A stretch of DNA of 46,693 nt from Bdellovibrionaceae bacterium UBA6502 (GTDB lineage: Bacteria > Bdellovibrionota > Bdellovibrionia > Bdellovibrionales > UBA840): positions 1-46,693 of the forward strand of contig DJMA01000022.1 in NCBI GenBank assembly GCA_002436415.1. Reading direction: 5' to 3'. Made by a program: the position numbers and the translations under genes. The notes beneath the pieces were generated by a model. It was not told where the DNA came from and did not search any database. It saw nothing but the letters and a program-made list of their open reading frames with translations. Shown piece after piece: positions 15,955 to 23,913 of this stretch (its first letter is position 1; every line of letters begins with the position of its first letter).

Positions 15955-16425
15955 TTAGTTAGGCACACAGACCTCTTTAATGCTGTAAGGAGATTTTCTG
16001 TAAGCAAATTTGACGATACCAGTGATATCCCCTTTAATTGATCCATTGTCTTTTTCATAATAACTAGTTTCTAGCTCTTCCAAAAACACAAAATCAAAAT
16101 TTCTACTTTTTGAAGCCTCTTGCTTACGATCAATAATTAATTTGTTGTTCGCACAGCTTGCCGATCTGCTTAAACGAAAATAGGCTAAGTCCTTAGCCAC
16201 TACCTCAACTCGAGTCTTGGCATCAGTTAAAATGACATTCGTGATTCCATTGGATACTGTGGTGTACTGGATATGATCGCCCACATTGCTTTGCTGAATT
16301 TCTAAAGAATACTCTTGTTTCCTATTCATCGAATCTTCAGAGGTGCAACTATATTTACCCGTTAAATCTGGACATTCCTGGGCGTTTAAAACTGGGACGA
16401 ACAAAAGAAAAATCAAAAACTTCAT
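15955..16425 (-). CDS. Small secreted protein, unknown
   Basis: Protein of 156 residues with a short signal peptide (MKFLIFLLFVPVLNAQ). The mature part opens CPDLTGKYSC and looks beta-rich, like a small lipocalin-type or immunoglobulin-like sandwich; this is an impression from alternating hydrophobic strands, not a recognised family. It has four Cys: two at the start, one central (SASCANN) and one near the end (EVCVPN). The ATG follows CGAGG. A weak match to the shared box lies at 16522-16538, 96 nt upstream, with 10 of 17 positions conserved. Confidence 0.7.
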   Translation of the reverse strand: MKFLIFLLFVPVLNAQECPDLTGKYSCTSEDSMNRKQEYSLEIQQSNVGDHIQYTTVSNGITNVILTDAKTRVEVVAKDLAYFRLSRSASCANNKLIIDRKQEASKSRNFDFVFLEELETSYYEKDNGSIKGDITGIVKFAYRKSPYSIKEVCVPN

Positions 16426-16904
16426 AGAGCCTCGTTTGAAAAAATCTCAATTAAATTTATTTTTATATATTAGAAAATTTCATACCCATGTTCAAGTCTA
16501 GGTTTATTTAAAGCCTCAGTCTGTAGTCACAGCTTACTCTCTTGTGTTTAAGAGACTCTCTTATGTCTCCAGTAGGAGTAACCATTAAAGTGATAATGGG
16601 TTTACGAATCAGATAATTAAAAAGAGGTGGCCATCCTAGCTTATGCAACAATATCTCATACTTAGCTTTTCTATCCTAAGTCTTTGGTAAAGACTATTTT
16701 AGTTCAAATAGATTTAATCTGCTTTTTTGACGTAAAAATTAATATGAAAATCACATAAATGTGATCAAGCTATCTTGTAATTCAATAAGGATTTAAAAGA
16801 ACGAGCTAGACCTTAGAATATTAATACTAATTGGAGCTTAAAGATTTTTAAAGGCAAACATAACATATAACTAACCACCAAGTTCTAAGCACTGAGAAGC
16901 ATTA
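16426..16904. other. Gene-free stretch between small secreted gene and membrane-protein gene
   Basis: No gene seen in 479 bases. A weak copy of the upstream box is at 16522-16538 (minus strand). An inverted repeat, ATCACAT-AA-ATGTGAT, at 16750-16765 could be an operator for the gene that starts at 16905. The rest is AT-rich and shows nothing I can name. Confidence 0.4.
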
Positions 16905-17831
16905 ATGACCAAAAAAGCAAACTTCAAACTTTCATCCAAGCGAGCCTTGATCAACCCGACTCCCTTGGCTTTTCCAAAAAGCTTTGTTGCTCTTCTTATC
17001 TTATCTGTTCCTTTTCTTTTGGTTGGCATCTGGATCACGGGGAGTTACTTTGGTTTCTTTTCAGCTAATCTCGGGGGAAATGTAGCAGAGACAAGAATCT
17101 TATTGATCGTTGGCTTAGTGTTTCTACTATCAGGACTTGGGATTTTTCTTTTTGCATTTTCACACTTGCTAAAAATTCTATTTAAAAAAAACCTACGTAA
17201 AAGACATCCCTATGAAGCTTGGTTGTGGGATTATTCTTGGAACCGCAGAGGTCAAACGCATTCTTTTTTAAAAAGGCTTTTATACAATCTGTTTGGCTTT
17301 TTTTTGGTCCTTGGTATCTTTTTACCAGGCCTTTATATTGCTTATGTAAAAGGCTCTATGCCTCTGTTCTTTAAAGTAATCATGTCGCTTTTTGTTTTTT
17401 TATATCTCTGGATCTGTATTAGGGAGATTATAAAAACGCTAAAATTCAGAAGTGTGCGCTGTTTATACACCCAATTCCCCTACCGCATTGGAAAAGACTT
17501 TAGTGTTAATCTGGAAGGCCTACCTAATGCCAAGAGCATTGAAAGTATTAGTTGCAAAATTAAGTGTTACGAATTCCGTGTGATAGAGTCCAGTAAATCC
17601 AACAAAAAAGTCTTTGAAAGAGTATCTGTCGAACTTTACAGTGAGGATATCCCTCTTGAAATAAGTCATATCAAGGATGGTCGAGTAGGAATATCAGGAC
17701 GCTTTCCAAATAAAAAATCCCTTGGTACCGATTTCACCAAAAATGATTATATTTGCTGGGAACTCTCTGTAAACGCAAAAGTTCCTGGAGTGGATTTTAA
17801 CTATGCTTTTATTTTGCCTGTTTATAATTAG
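16905..17831 (+). CDS. Inner-membrane protein with C-terminal beta domain
   Basis: Protein of 308 residues with four membrane segments at about 24-50, 61-85, 124-146 and 152-174, arranged as two hairpins around a basic loop. The last ~110 residues (from GKDFSVNLEGLPNAKS) form a soluble beta-rich domain ending in WELSVNAKVPGVDFNY and LPVYN. This ending is typical of proteins with a DUF3592-like membrane part and an arrestin-like domain; I offer that as a resemblance. Function unknown. The ATG has GAGAAG upstream. It is a single gene with a small hairpin behind it. Confidence 0.7.
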   Translation: MTKKANFKLSSKRALINPTPLAFPKSFVALLILSVPFLLVGIWITGSYFGFFSANLGGNVAETRILLIVGLVFLLSGLGIFLFAFSHLLKILFKKNLRKRHPYEAWLWDYSWNRRGQTHSFLKRLLYNLFGFFLVLGIFLPGLYIAYVKGSMPLFFKVIMSLFVFLYLWICIREIIKTLKFRSVRCLYTQFPYRIGKDFSVNLEGLPNAKSIESISCKIKCYEFRVIESSKSNKKVFERVSVELYSEDIPLEISHIKDGRVGISGRFPNKKSLGTDFTKNDYICWELSVNAKVPGVDFNYAFILPVYN

Positions 17832-17841
17832 AGGAAGTAAA

Positions 17842-17868
17842 GCTGAAACCAGGTAATCAAATTTCAGC
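17842..17868 (+). terminator. Hairpin after the membrane-protein gene
   Basis: GCTGAAA at 17842-17848 pairs with TTTCAGC at 17862-17868 with a 13-base loop, 11 bases after the stop. No clear T-run follows, so function as a terminator is uncertain. Confidence 0.35.
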
Positions 17869-17915
17869 CTTAAACGGCCTTGTTTGCGATAAATGCTCTC
17901 TAATTTTTATAAAGC

Positions 17916-19820
17916 CTATTCATCACATAAAACATATATCTCTCCGTCAAACATCCCCTGGATGGTTATTCCGCTCTGTTTAACCTGATTGATATATTGA
18001 ATATGCTCTTTGGTGATTTTTTGACCTGGAACAATTGCCGGAATCCCTGGCGGATAAGGAGTAATTAGGCCTGCGCTAACTCTGTTTTCTGAGTCTTCAA
18101 TCCCAACAGCTTCTCGACGCCCAAAAAAAGCTTCGCTCGGTAGCATTGCTAGATCAATTTTAGGAACATTGATCAGCTGATTCTTTTTCGACTTAGCTTT
18201 CGACATTTGAACTTTGCCTTCATCTAGTTTTTTTAAGGCATTAAAAAGACGCACTACTTTTGACTTTGTACCACCAAGCGTGAGTAGAACTAACATTGTG
18301 GATTGTGTGTACTTTTCAATTTCAAGACCAATCTCATCATTTAAAAAACGATGAATTTCTTGGATAGAATAGTCACAAGCTGAAAAGTCTACCATGATTT
18401 TAAGAGGGTCATGCCCGAGATTATCTTCTTTGAAGTGAGGAAATATCTCTGCCATGCTATTTTCATCTAAGATACGAATTCTTTTAAAGCGATCTACATG
18501 TTCTTTTAGCTCTTGCACCGAAGCTAGGAGATTATTAATAATCTTGTAACCTTCCATCTCAAGTTGTTTATGACAAACGTCTAAGGAGGCTATGATCTGG
18601 TACTTTGGTGATGTGGAAGTGTATATACTGTAAATTTCACGGAAAAAATCCTCGTCAAAGTCTTCGTCATTTACATGAATGTAAGAGGCTTGGCTAAAGG
18701 CGGAAACTACCTTATGAGCACTGTGGGTAATGTAATCCGCTCCAGAGTCAATGGCAGAGTAATAACGAAACCTAGGGTGAAATAATGAATAAGCAAACCA
18801 AGCCTCATCGATAAAAACCTTGATGCCCTTTGCATGAGCCATTTCAACCACTTTGCGAATATCGGTTAAAATCCCTTCGTAAGTTGCGCCAGTTAGAACA
18901 ATTAACTTTGCGTCTGGATTTTCCTCAATAGCTTCTTTGATATCAGCTATTTTCGGTGGCGCAAAAAAACCATACTTTGAGTCATAAGTACTATCTAAAT
19001 AAATTGGCTGACCGCAAGCCTGAATGATCCCGTAGTGAACTGATTTATGACAGTTTCTATCGGCAATGACTTTGTCACCCGATCTAAGTAAGGTTTGAAG
19101 AATAATTTTATTGGAAGTAGAAGAGCCATTGGTAACAAAATACGTCTTCATAACATTAAAGGTATAAGCAGCTGCTTCTTGTGCCTTACCAATTAAATTA
19201 GAGCTATCGGATAAGGAACCTAAGCTATCTACAGAGATTGAAAGATCACTTGCAAAAACATTCCTTCCATAAAAATGATAAAAATCTTGAATGTACGGAG
19301 AGTTTCTAAAGCTACTTCCTCCGGAATGCCCGGGAGTATGCCAAGAATCATTGGATTCGATCACATATTTTTTATAAGGAGTCCAGAATGGCGTTTGTGT
19401 GCGATCATCAAAATCATTTAAAATATATCCCATGATAAAATCAGGATCTGTAATTATGTCATTACGATAGAAGAAAGATTCTATATAGTCTGACTCTTCA
19501 ACGATATCCATTCCAATCTCATCGTCGGAAAAAACGTATATTGGAATCTCAAAGCGTAGGTTTTTAATGTCTTGTATAAAGGCGCTTAGATTTTTTTGAC
19601 CCTTTACTTGCCCCTCAAACTGCCAACTTATGGCAACCGATTGAAAGTCACCATCTTCCTCTACCAGCTGTAGGACTTCTTCCATACTTTTAGCCCCAAC
19701 GATTTCAAAGTCCACGTCGGAACGATTGTAGTTTTTCACCGACTGATCTAGGCTCAAAATGATATCATCTAGAAGTTCAGAATTACTTTCAAAAATTAAT
19801 ATTTTATACAAAGGCGTCAT
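17916..19820 (-). CDS. PLP-dependent Orn/Lys/Arg decarboxylase
   Basis: Decarboxylates a basic amino acid to a polyamine or diamine in the cytoplasm, by family. The 634-residue protein has an N-terminal CheY-like wing domain (about 1-100), then the fold-type-I PLP domain with HTPGH (161-165), TNGSSTSNK, FIDEAW (D338 to the PLP ring) and THSAHK with K370 as the Schiff-base lysine, then a C-terminal domain ending in the conserved IPGQKIT region. It is shorter than enterobacterial CadA/AdiA (over 700 residues), so lysine, arginine and ornithine are all possible. The ATG at 19820 is chosen because a longer frame would overlap the divergent gene. It shares an 84-bp divergent intergenic region with the Rieske oxygenase. 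Confidence 0.85.
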   Translation of the reverse strand: MTPLYKILIFESNSELLDDIILSLDQSVKNYNRSDVDFEIVGAKSMEEVLQLVEEDGDFQSVAISWQFEGQVKGQKNLSAFIQDIKNLRFEIPIYVFSDDEIGMDIVEESDYIESFFYRNDIITDPDFIMGYILNDFDDRTQTPFWTPYKKYVIESNDSWHTPGHSGGSSFRNSPYIQDFYHFYGRNVFASDLSISVDSLGSLSDSSNLIGKAQEAAAYTFNVMKTYFVTNGSSTSNKIILQTLLRSGDKVIADRNCHKSVHYGIIQACGQPIYLDSTYDSKYGFFAPPKIADIKEAIEENPDAKLIVLTGATYEGILTDIRKVVEMAHAKGIKVFIDEAWFAYSLFHPRFRYYSAIDSGADYITHSAHKVVSAFSQASYIHVNDEDFDEDFFREIYSIYTSTSPKYQIIASLDVCHKQLEMEGYKIINNLLASVQELKEHVDRFKRIRILDENSMAEIFPHFKEDNLGHDPLKIMVDFSACDYSIQEIHRFLNDEIGLEIEKYTQSTMLVLLTLGGTKSKVVRLFNALKKLDEGKVQMSKAKSKKNQLINVPKIDLAMLPSEAFFGRREAVGIEDSENRVSAGLITPYPPGIPAIVPGQKITKEHIQYINQVKQSGITIQGMFDGEIYVLCDE

Positions 19821-19904
19821 AAGTCTTTCTTTCCTCAACAATTTATTCGATGATATAAGCATAATATGTATTTGTGTCCAATCAATATTTTGGAGGAAAG
19901 CTAG
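19821..19904. promoter_or_regulatory. Divergent promoter region, decarboxylase/Rieske oxygenase
   Basis: Only 84 bp separate the two divergent starts, so both promoters must lie here or overlap. It is AT-rich with TATAAG and TAATAT motifs around 19855-19867 as -10 candidates. GGAGGA just before 19905 is the oxygenase ribosome binding site. No operator palindrome was recognised. Confidence 0.45.
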
Positions 19905-20954
19905 ATGGCCAAACACCCAAGCATAGATAGCTACGTTGATGACAAAATCGCCAAAGATGAATTCGAAAAATCTCTAGACGATGGCCTGGTGTATATTGGG
20001 CATAAATTGATGGTACCTAACAAGGGAGACTACTTCGTTTTACCGAGCTATAAGGGCCGCTACGCCTTGGTTAACACAGGCGAGTCCTATCTTATGCTTT
20101 CAAACGTTTGCAGCCATAGACAGGCTTTATTGCTCGAAGGAAAGGGTAATGTAAAGTCTATCAACTGCAGGCTACACTGCTGGGGATTTGAACTAAATGG
20201 TAAACTAAAACTTACACCTCTTTTTAAAGAGCCGGTTAAAAATGCTGATCTAGAAAGCTTTGAATTAAAAGAATGGAACGGCCTTCTTTTTAAAACCAGA
20301 CTTCCAGACTTTGACTTAGAGTCTCTCGGTCTGAGTGAATACATAAACTTTGAAGGCTACGAATTTGCTGGAAGCTCCATTGAACAGTATTCGTTTAATT
20401 GGAAGGTTTTTATGGAGATCTATCTTGAAAACTACCATGTCTTCTCTATGCACCCTGGTTTAAAAAAATATGTGACCGCAGCTGATTTGGAATGGAAAAC
20501 GGGTGAAGACTATTCGGTTCAAAAGGTTGGTTTGGGAAAATCCATCCAAACCGGTAACACAGAAAGCTATACACTATGGCAACAGGAAATCATTAAACAT
20601 TTTGAGCCCAATTTACCTCGTTATGGCGCGATTTGGAGTCTAATTTACCCGAATATAATGATTGAGCACTACCCTAATATCATTGCCATTAGTACAGTTC
20701 ATCCCTTGGGAGCAAGGCAATGCTTAAATCAGGTGGAGTTTTACTACCCTAGCCAACTATACAAAGAAAAACCCCAGTACTTTGAGGCAATGCAAAAGGC
20801 ATACGCTGAAACCGCAGTCGAAGACAATGACGCCTGCATGCTCTTACAAAAAGGCCGGGAAGCACTTCACAGTCGTGGGGATGAAAAGTATGGGCCTATT
20901 GAAGACTTTTTAGAAAAAGGAGTCGAGGAGTTTTACAAATTCCTAGCAAAGTAG
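19905..20954 (+). CDS. Rieske non-haem iron oxygenase, alpha-subunit type
   Basis: Oxygenase of 349 residues. The Rieske [2Fe-2S] ligands are CSH (C69, H71) and CRLH (C88, H91). The mononuclear iron site is ENYHVFSMH with H178 and H183, and EDNDACMLLQKG supplies the acidic ligand (D307 or D309), as in ring-hydroxylating and quaternary-amine (carnitine, betaine) oxygenases. A reductase partner is not encoded nearby. The start ATG follows GGAGGA. It is divergent from a basic-amino-acid decarboxylase, which could hint at an amine substrate; that is inference. Aromatic compounds or a cell-envelope lipid are alternatives. Confidence 0.85.
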   Translation: MAKHPSIDSYVDDKIAKDEFEKSLDDGLVYIGHKLMVPNKGDYFVLPSYKGRYALVNTGESYLMLSNVCSHRQALLLEGKGNVKSINCRLHCWGFELNGKLKLTPLFKEPVKNADLESFELKEWNGLLFKTRLPDFDLESLGLSEYINFEGYEFAGSSIEQYSFNWKVFMEIYLENYHVFSMHPGLKKYVTAADLEWKTGEDYSVQKVGLGKSIQTGNTESYTLWQQEIIKHFEPNLPRYGAIWSLIYPNIMIEHYPNIIAISTVHPLGARQCLNQVEFYYPSQLYKEKPQYFEAMQKAYAETAVEDNDACMLLQKGREALHSRGDEKYGPIEDFLEKGVEEFYKFLAK

Positions 20955-20974
20955 ACTTACGTCTCCTTATTTTC

Positions 20975-21619
20975 TTAAGGCAGTAAAGCGTAGTGTTTTA
21001 AAATCATTCTAAGATCCGCAGCAGACACATCACTAAAAACCGGGTTTTTGTAAACAGACTTCTGAACGAGATAGCTTAAACTAAAACTAGGAGCAGCTTG
21101 AATCGCAATTTCTCGATGTCTTTCTACAATTTTCCAAACCAAAGAAATGATCTTTTGTTTCGAGTAAGCACTCACCGGGAAATTTCCTTTATAAGCTATG
21201 ATTGCATCAGCAAAATGAACTTTTGAAAAATCAATTTCTGGAAGCTGGTTTTCTAGAATAATTTCTGCAAACAAAGCCTGGCGTTTTTTTGCAACACCAT
21301 ATTGCGAGCCTAAACTAAATTCCGCTCTTTCATAAGAGTCTCTAATCTCATACAGACTTATATCGTTTTGATTAAAAAGGCGTTCATGAAACTGCATTGG
21401 TAGATTTAAAAGTATCGCTCGATTCAAGGCATTTTGTTCTTTTAAATTAGCGTACTTGGTAGAGTAGATTGCTTTTTCAAATCTTTGTCTCTTACTAAAG
21501 AGATTTTCGTATTCACTAGAAAAAGATTTTGAACAGTTAAAACTACGATTAGGTAATTGCGCAGAAAAAGCAGTAATAGAAAACAAAAAAACTAAAAACA
21601 AACTAGTGAATAACTTCAT
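20975..21619 (-). CDS. Secreted protein, unknown
   Basis: Protein of 214 residues with a signal peptide (MKLFTSLFLVFLFSITAFSAQ). The mature part is helical with a single Cys near its start (SFNCSKSF) and no recognised domain; sequences such as RHREIAIQAAPSFSLSYLV and DVSAADLRMILKHYALLP look like packed helices. The ATG has AAAGAGG upstream. It converges on the Rieske oxygenase gene with a 20-bp gap. No copy of the island's upstream box was found before it. Function unknown. Confidence 0.7.
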   Translation of the reverse strand: MKLFTSLFLVFLFSITAFSAQLPNRSFNCSKSFSSEYENLFSKRQRFEKAIYSTKYANLKEQNALNRAILLNLPMQFHERLFNQNDISLYEIRDSYERAEFSLGSQYGVAKKRQALFAEIILENQLPEIDFSKVHFADAIIAYKGNFPVSAYSKQKIISLVWKIVERHREIAIQAAPSFSLSYLVQKSVYKNPVFSDVSAADLRMILKHYALLP

Positions 21620-21776
21620 CTTAAAACCTCTTTACGCAATCAAGATAACGAATATTTGAGCTAAGCCAAAGAGAATAGGCGTAAACGTGCAAAAGCTTCC
21701 TAGATGTACAAAAGCAAAACAAGAAAAAGAAAAGCGGCAAACTTTTCTTTCTATAATCTTAATTTCTTTTATTGAA

Positions 21777-21797
21777 AAGGCGTTTGGTGAACGCCTT
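21777..21797 (-). terminator. Intrinsic terminator of the methyltransferase gene
   Basis: AAGGCGTT, loop of five, AACGCCTT: eight perfect pairs lying just past the minus-strand stop at 21807, followed on that strand by TTTTCAAT. Confidence 0.75.
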
Positions 21798-21806
21798 ATT
21801 TAGAAT

Positions 21807-22886
21807 TTATTTTTTAGAACAAAGCAACAGACTATGCCCACCAATGGCAATTTGATCCACTTGCTCATCGATGTTGAATCCTTCTTCAGAGAGATAGCTT
21901 TTAAAATCTGTGAAAGAATAGAAGCGACTACATCCGTTAGCCATGGCCGTAAAATACAGGCTGGTAGCATTCATCACAAAGGAGGCGGTTTCGTGTTTTT
22001 GTCGATCCCAAAACAACTCCAAAATTGCTAAACTAGCCCCTTCGCAAGATTTTCTAACTTTGGATAAAATCATTTTAATTTGTTCATCAGAAAAACAATC
22101 TAAAAACTGACTCATAAAAACAAAATCGGCAGATTCTATTTGTGGGATATCTTGCGATAATAAATCCACTTCTTTAAACTCTACACGCTCCAGAAGCCCT
22201 GCTTTTTTAAGATTTTCTTTGGCAACAGCAATTTGCTGTGGAAGGTCCACTAAAATCATTTTTACATCTTTATCATAATTCAAAACTTTCAAAGCCCATT
22301 TGCCAGTGTTGCAGCCAATATCGACGATTTTTTTAGGCTTAAAAGAAAAAAGTTTATCTAATACACGGTCAAAGGAATTGTCAGAATAAAAATGATCAAA
22401 CTCAAACCAGCTGGTTTTGGCAGGCTCGGGTAACTGAGAGATGATTGGATAGATGGTCTCATGTTCTTTTGAAAACTCACCAAGGCCAGCTGCCTTTTGG
22501 TCTGTGATTGCTTCATCTAATTTGGCCAAACCAGCATAATTCACATCGTGAGCAAAATTCATATTCACCCGGGTCATCTCATCGTTAATCAAAAAGTGCC
22601 CCACTTTATTTAAGTGATACCTTTCAGTCTCTGGATCAAACCATACTATTCCAGCACTTAATCCCATATCTAGAAGCACTTTTACGCCATACAAGGGTAA
22701 GGACAAGTCTTCTGAAATGCTCTTGGCAGACAATCCTGCCTCAGCCTGGTCTTCGATTTTATTTAAAATTCCTAGCTTTACAAGGCTGCGAGATGCTTGA
22801 AAAATAAAAGGCCCTAAGGCAATTTTTTGAGCTTCATGGATAGCTTCATAGGCAGAGAGCTTTGCTTCAGAGTAGTATTTATTCAT
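21807..22886 (-). CDS. SAM-dependent methyltransferase, O-methyltransferase family 2-like
   Basis: Protein of 359 residues. An N-terminal helical and winged-helix dimerisation domain (about 10-105) leads to a Rossmann methyltransferase domain. Motif I is KIVDIGCNTGKWA (186-198), in which the usual GxGxG is GCNTG. Acidic VDLP follows as the ribose-binding loop, and then FMSQFLDCFSDEQ, the counterpart of the 'HDW.D' region of plant-type O-methyltransferases, where the usual catalytic His is absent. The ATG at 22886 follows AAGGGG; an upstream ATG at 22916 has no such signal. Substrate unknown. The gene stands alone with its own terminator. Confidence 0.75.
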   Translation of the reverse strand: MNKYYSEAKLSAYEAIHEAQKIALGPFIFQASRSLVKLGILNKIEDQAEAGLSAKSISEDLSLPLYGVKVLLDMGLSAGIVWFDPETERYHLNKVGHFLINDEMTRVNMNFAHDVNYAGLAKLDEAITDQKAAGLGEFSKEHETIYPIISQLPEPAKTSWFEFDHFYSDNSFDRVLDKLFSFKPKKIVDIGCNTGKWALKVLNYDKDVKMILVDLPQQIAVAKENLKKAGLLERVEFKEVDLLSQDIPQIESADFVFMSQFLDCFSDEQIKMILSKVRKSCEGASLAILELFWDRQKHETASFVMNATSLYFTAMANGCSRFYSFTDFKSYLSEEGFNIDEQVDQIAIGGHSLLLCSKK

Positions 22887-23023
22887 TAAGAAACCCCTTG
22901 TTCGAGAGCTTCCCATTATATTTATAAAAGTTTTTTCATTTCAAGTTTAAATGGAACTCTGACTTAGAAAACACTTTAAGTGTCTTACAAAAGCTCAATA
23001 AACAGGCTTTTTGGCGTATTTAT

Positions 23024-23042
23024 GGGGAGTTAGACACTCCCC
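23024..23042 (-). terminator. Hairpin after the Cys-repeat protein gene
   Basis: GGGGAGT, loop of five, ACTCCCC: seven GC-rich pairs just downstream of the minus-strand stop at 23051. The T-tail is weak (ATAAATA). Confidence 0.55.
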
Positions 23043-23050
23043 TCTAGAAA

Positions 23051-23452
23051 TTACTTTAAGTCAGCGCAGGTGGCTTCAGCGTCGGTTACTAATTTCTGAA
23101 GACCAGATTGTTTTGCAAATTGATTGGAATAGTAAGCCCCAAGGCAAATCGCCTCAGCCTCAGTTTCAACAGTAGAACAAACCGATGCCGCAAAAATTTG
23201 ATCGCTCTCTTTAGCAAAGTTAATGTCAAAATTAGAGTACACTCCAGCTCGACAAATGGCTTCCGCCTTGGACTTAATTTCTTTACAAGCAAGTTTTACA
23301 AGCTCCTTAACATCTTGCTCAACAAAAAATGTATTTGGATTTTTAAAAACCCCAGCACGACAAATGCTTTGGTTAATTTTTGCATTTTCTGCGGAAAAAG
23401 CACTGCCACCAATTAACAATAACAAGACCAATACAAAATTAATTTTTAACAT
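23051..23452 (-). CDS. Secreted Cys-repeat protein, unknown
   Basis: Protein of 133 residues from the ATG at 23452, which has GGGAG six bases upstream; the longer frame from 23464 lacks this. Signal peptide MLKINFVLVLLLLIGGSAFSA. The mature part is three imperfect repeats of about 33 residues, each with ICRAGVxxN or ICLGAYYSN at its start, a second Cys near its end and an AEAIC/AEATC joint (SICRAGVF, AICRAGVY, AICLGAYY). Each repeat may hold one disulfide, as in small helical-hairpin domains. Family not recognised. It lies just before the small inverted-repeat element at 23585. Confidence 0.7.
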   Translation of the reverse strand: MLKINFVLVLLLLIGGSAFSAENAKINQSICRAGVFKNPNTFFVEQDVKELVKLACKEIKSKAEAICRAGVYSNFDINFAKESDQIFAASVCSTVETEAEAICLGAYYSNQFAKQSGLQKLVTDAEATCADLK

Positions 23453-23584
23453 ACTCACTCCCAATAGATTTTAAACAGGGGCGGAGACTAACAATTTATA
23501 TGGCATGTGGCATAGTATTTAAGCAAAGCAGTAAAAGTTTCAGTAGCCTTTTGAATTATAAGTAAGACTAGCTTGCTCGCTATG

Positions 23585-23736
23585 AACTGGCCCACTTAAT
23601 TGCGGATGAAAGTCACCTAAAGCCTTGAAAACCCAAGCCTTAAATAATGAAGATTGGCACGAAATTCGGACAAATAGTGAAAAACCAAGGCTTAGCAAAG
23701 CTTGCCGAAACACATCCGCAATTAAGTGGGCCAGTT
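23585..23736. mobile_element. 152-bp MITE-like element with 24-bp perfect terminal inverted repeats
   Basis: AACTGGCCCACTTAATTGCG and the next four bases (23585-23608) are repeated exactly in inverse orientation at 23713-23736. Inner sequences are also partly inverted: CTAAAGCCTTGAAAAC (23617-23632) against CTTGGTTTTTC/CTAAGCC read from the other side. No gene is inside. The end is 22 of 24 identical to 46644-46667. No clear target duplication is visible. The end sequence recalls IS21-type elements, but I cannot confirm this. Confidence 0.75.
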
Positions 23737-23913
23737 TGAAGACAATTAAAGAATAACTGAGAAGGATTTGGCTCATTAGATTTTGAAGCTAATTGATCTA
23801 TAAATGCTGTATTCACAATTCTACAAAAGTTTTGAGCCACTTATTTTAAGTCTCGATAGGTATATAATTTTCATTTTAATAGCTATAGTCTCTTCATTGT
23901 GTTACCTCAAAGC

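Noticed and set aside
16750..16765. ATCACAT-AA-ATGTGAT as a CRP site
   Set aside because: The half-sites are in the reverse order to TGTGA-N6-TCACA. It may be an operator of another kind; evidence is too thin for a finding.
1..16900. Secretome island as a prophage or integrative element
   Set aside because: No integrase, capsid, terminase, relaxase or att repeats were seen; only transposon remnants.
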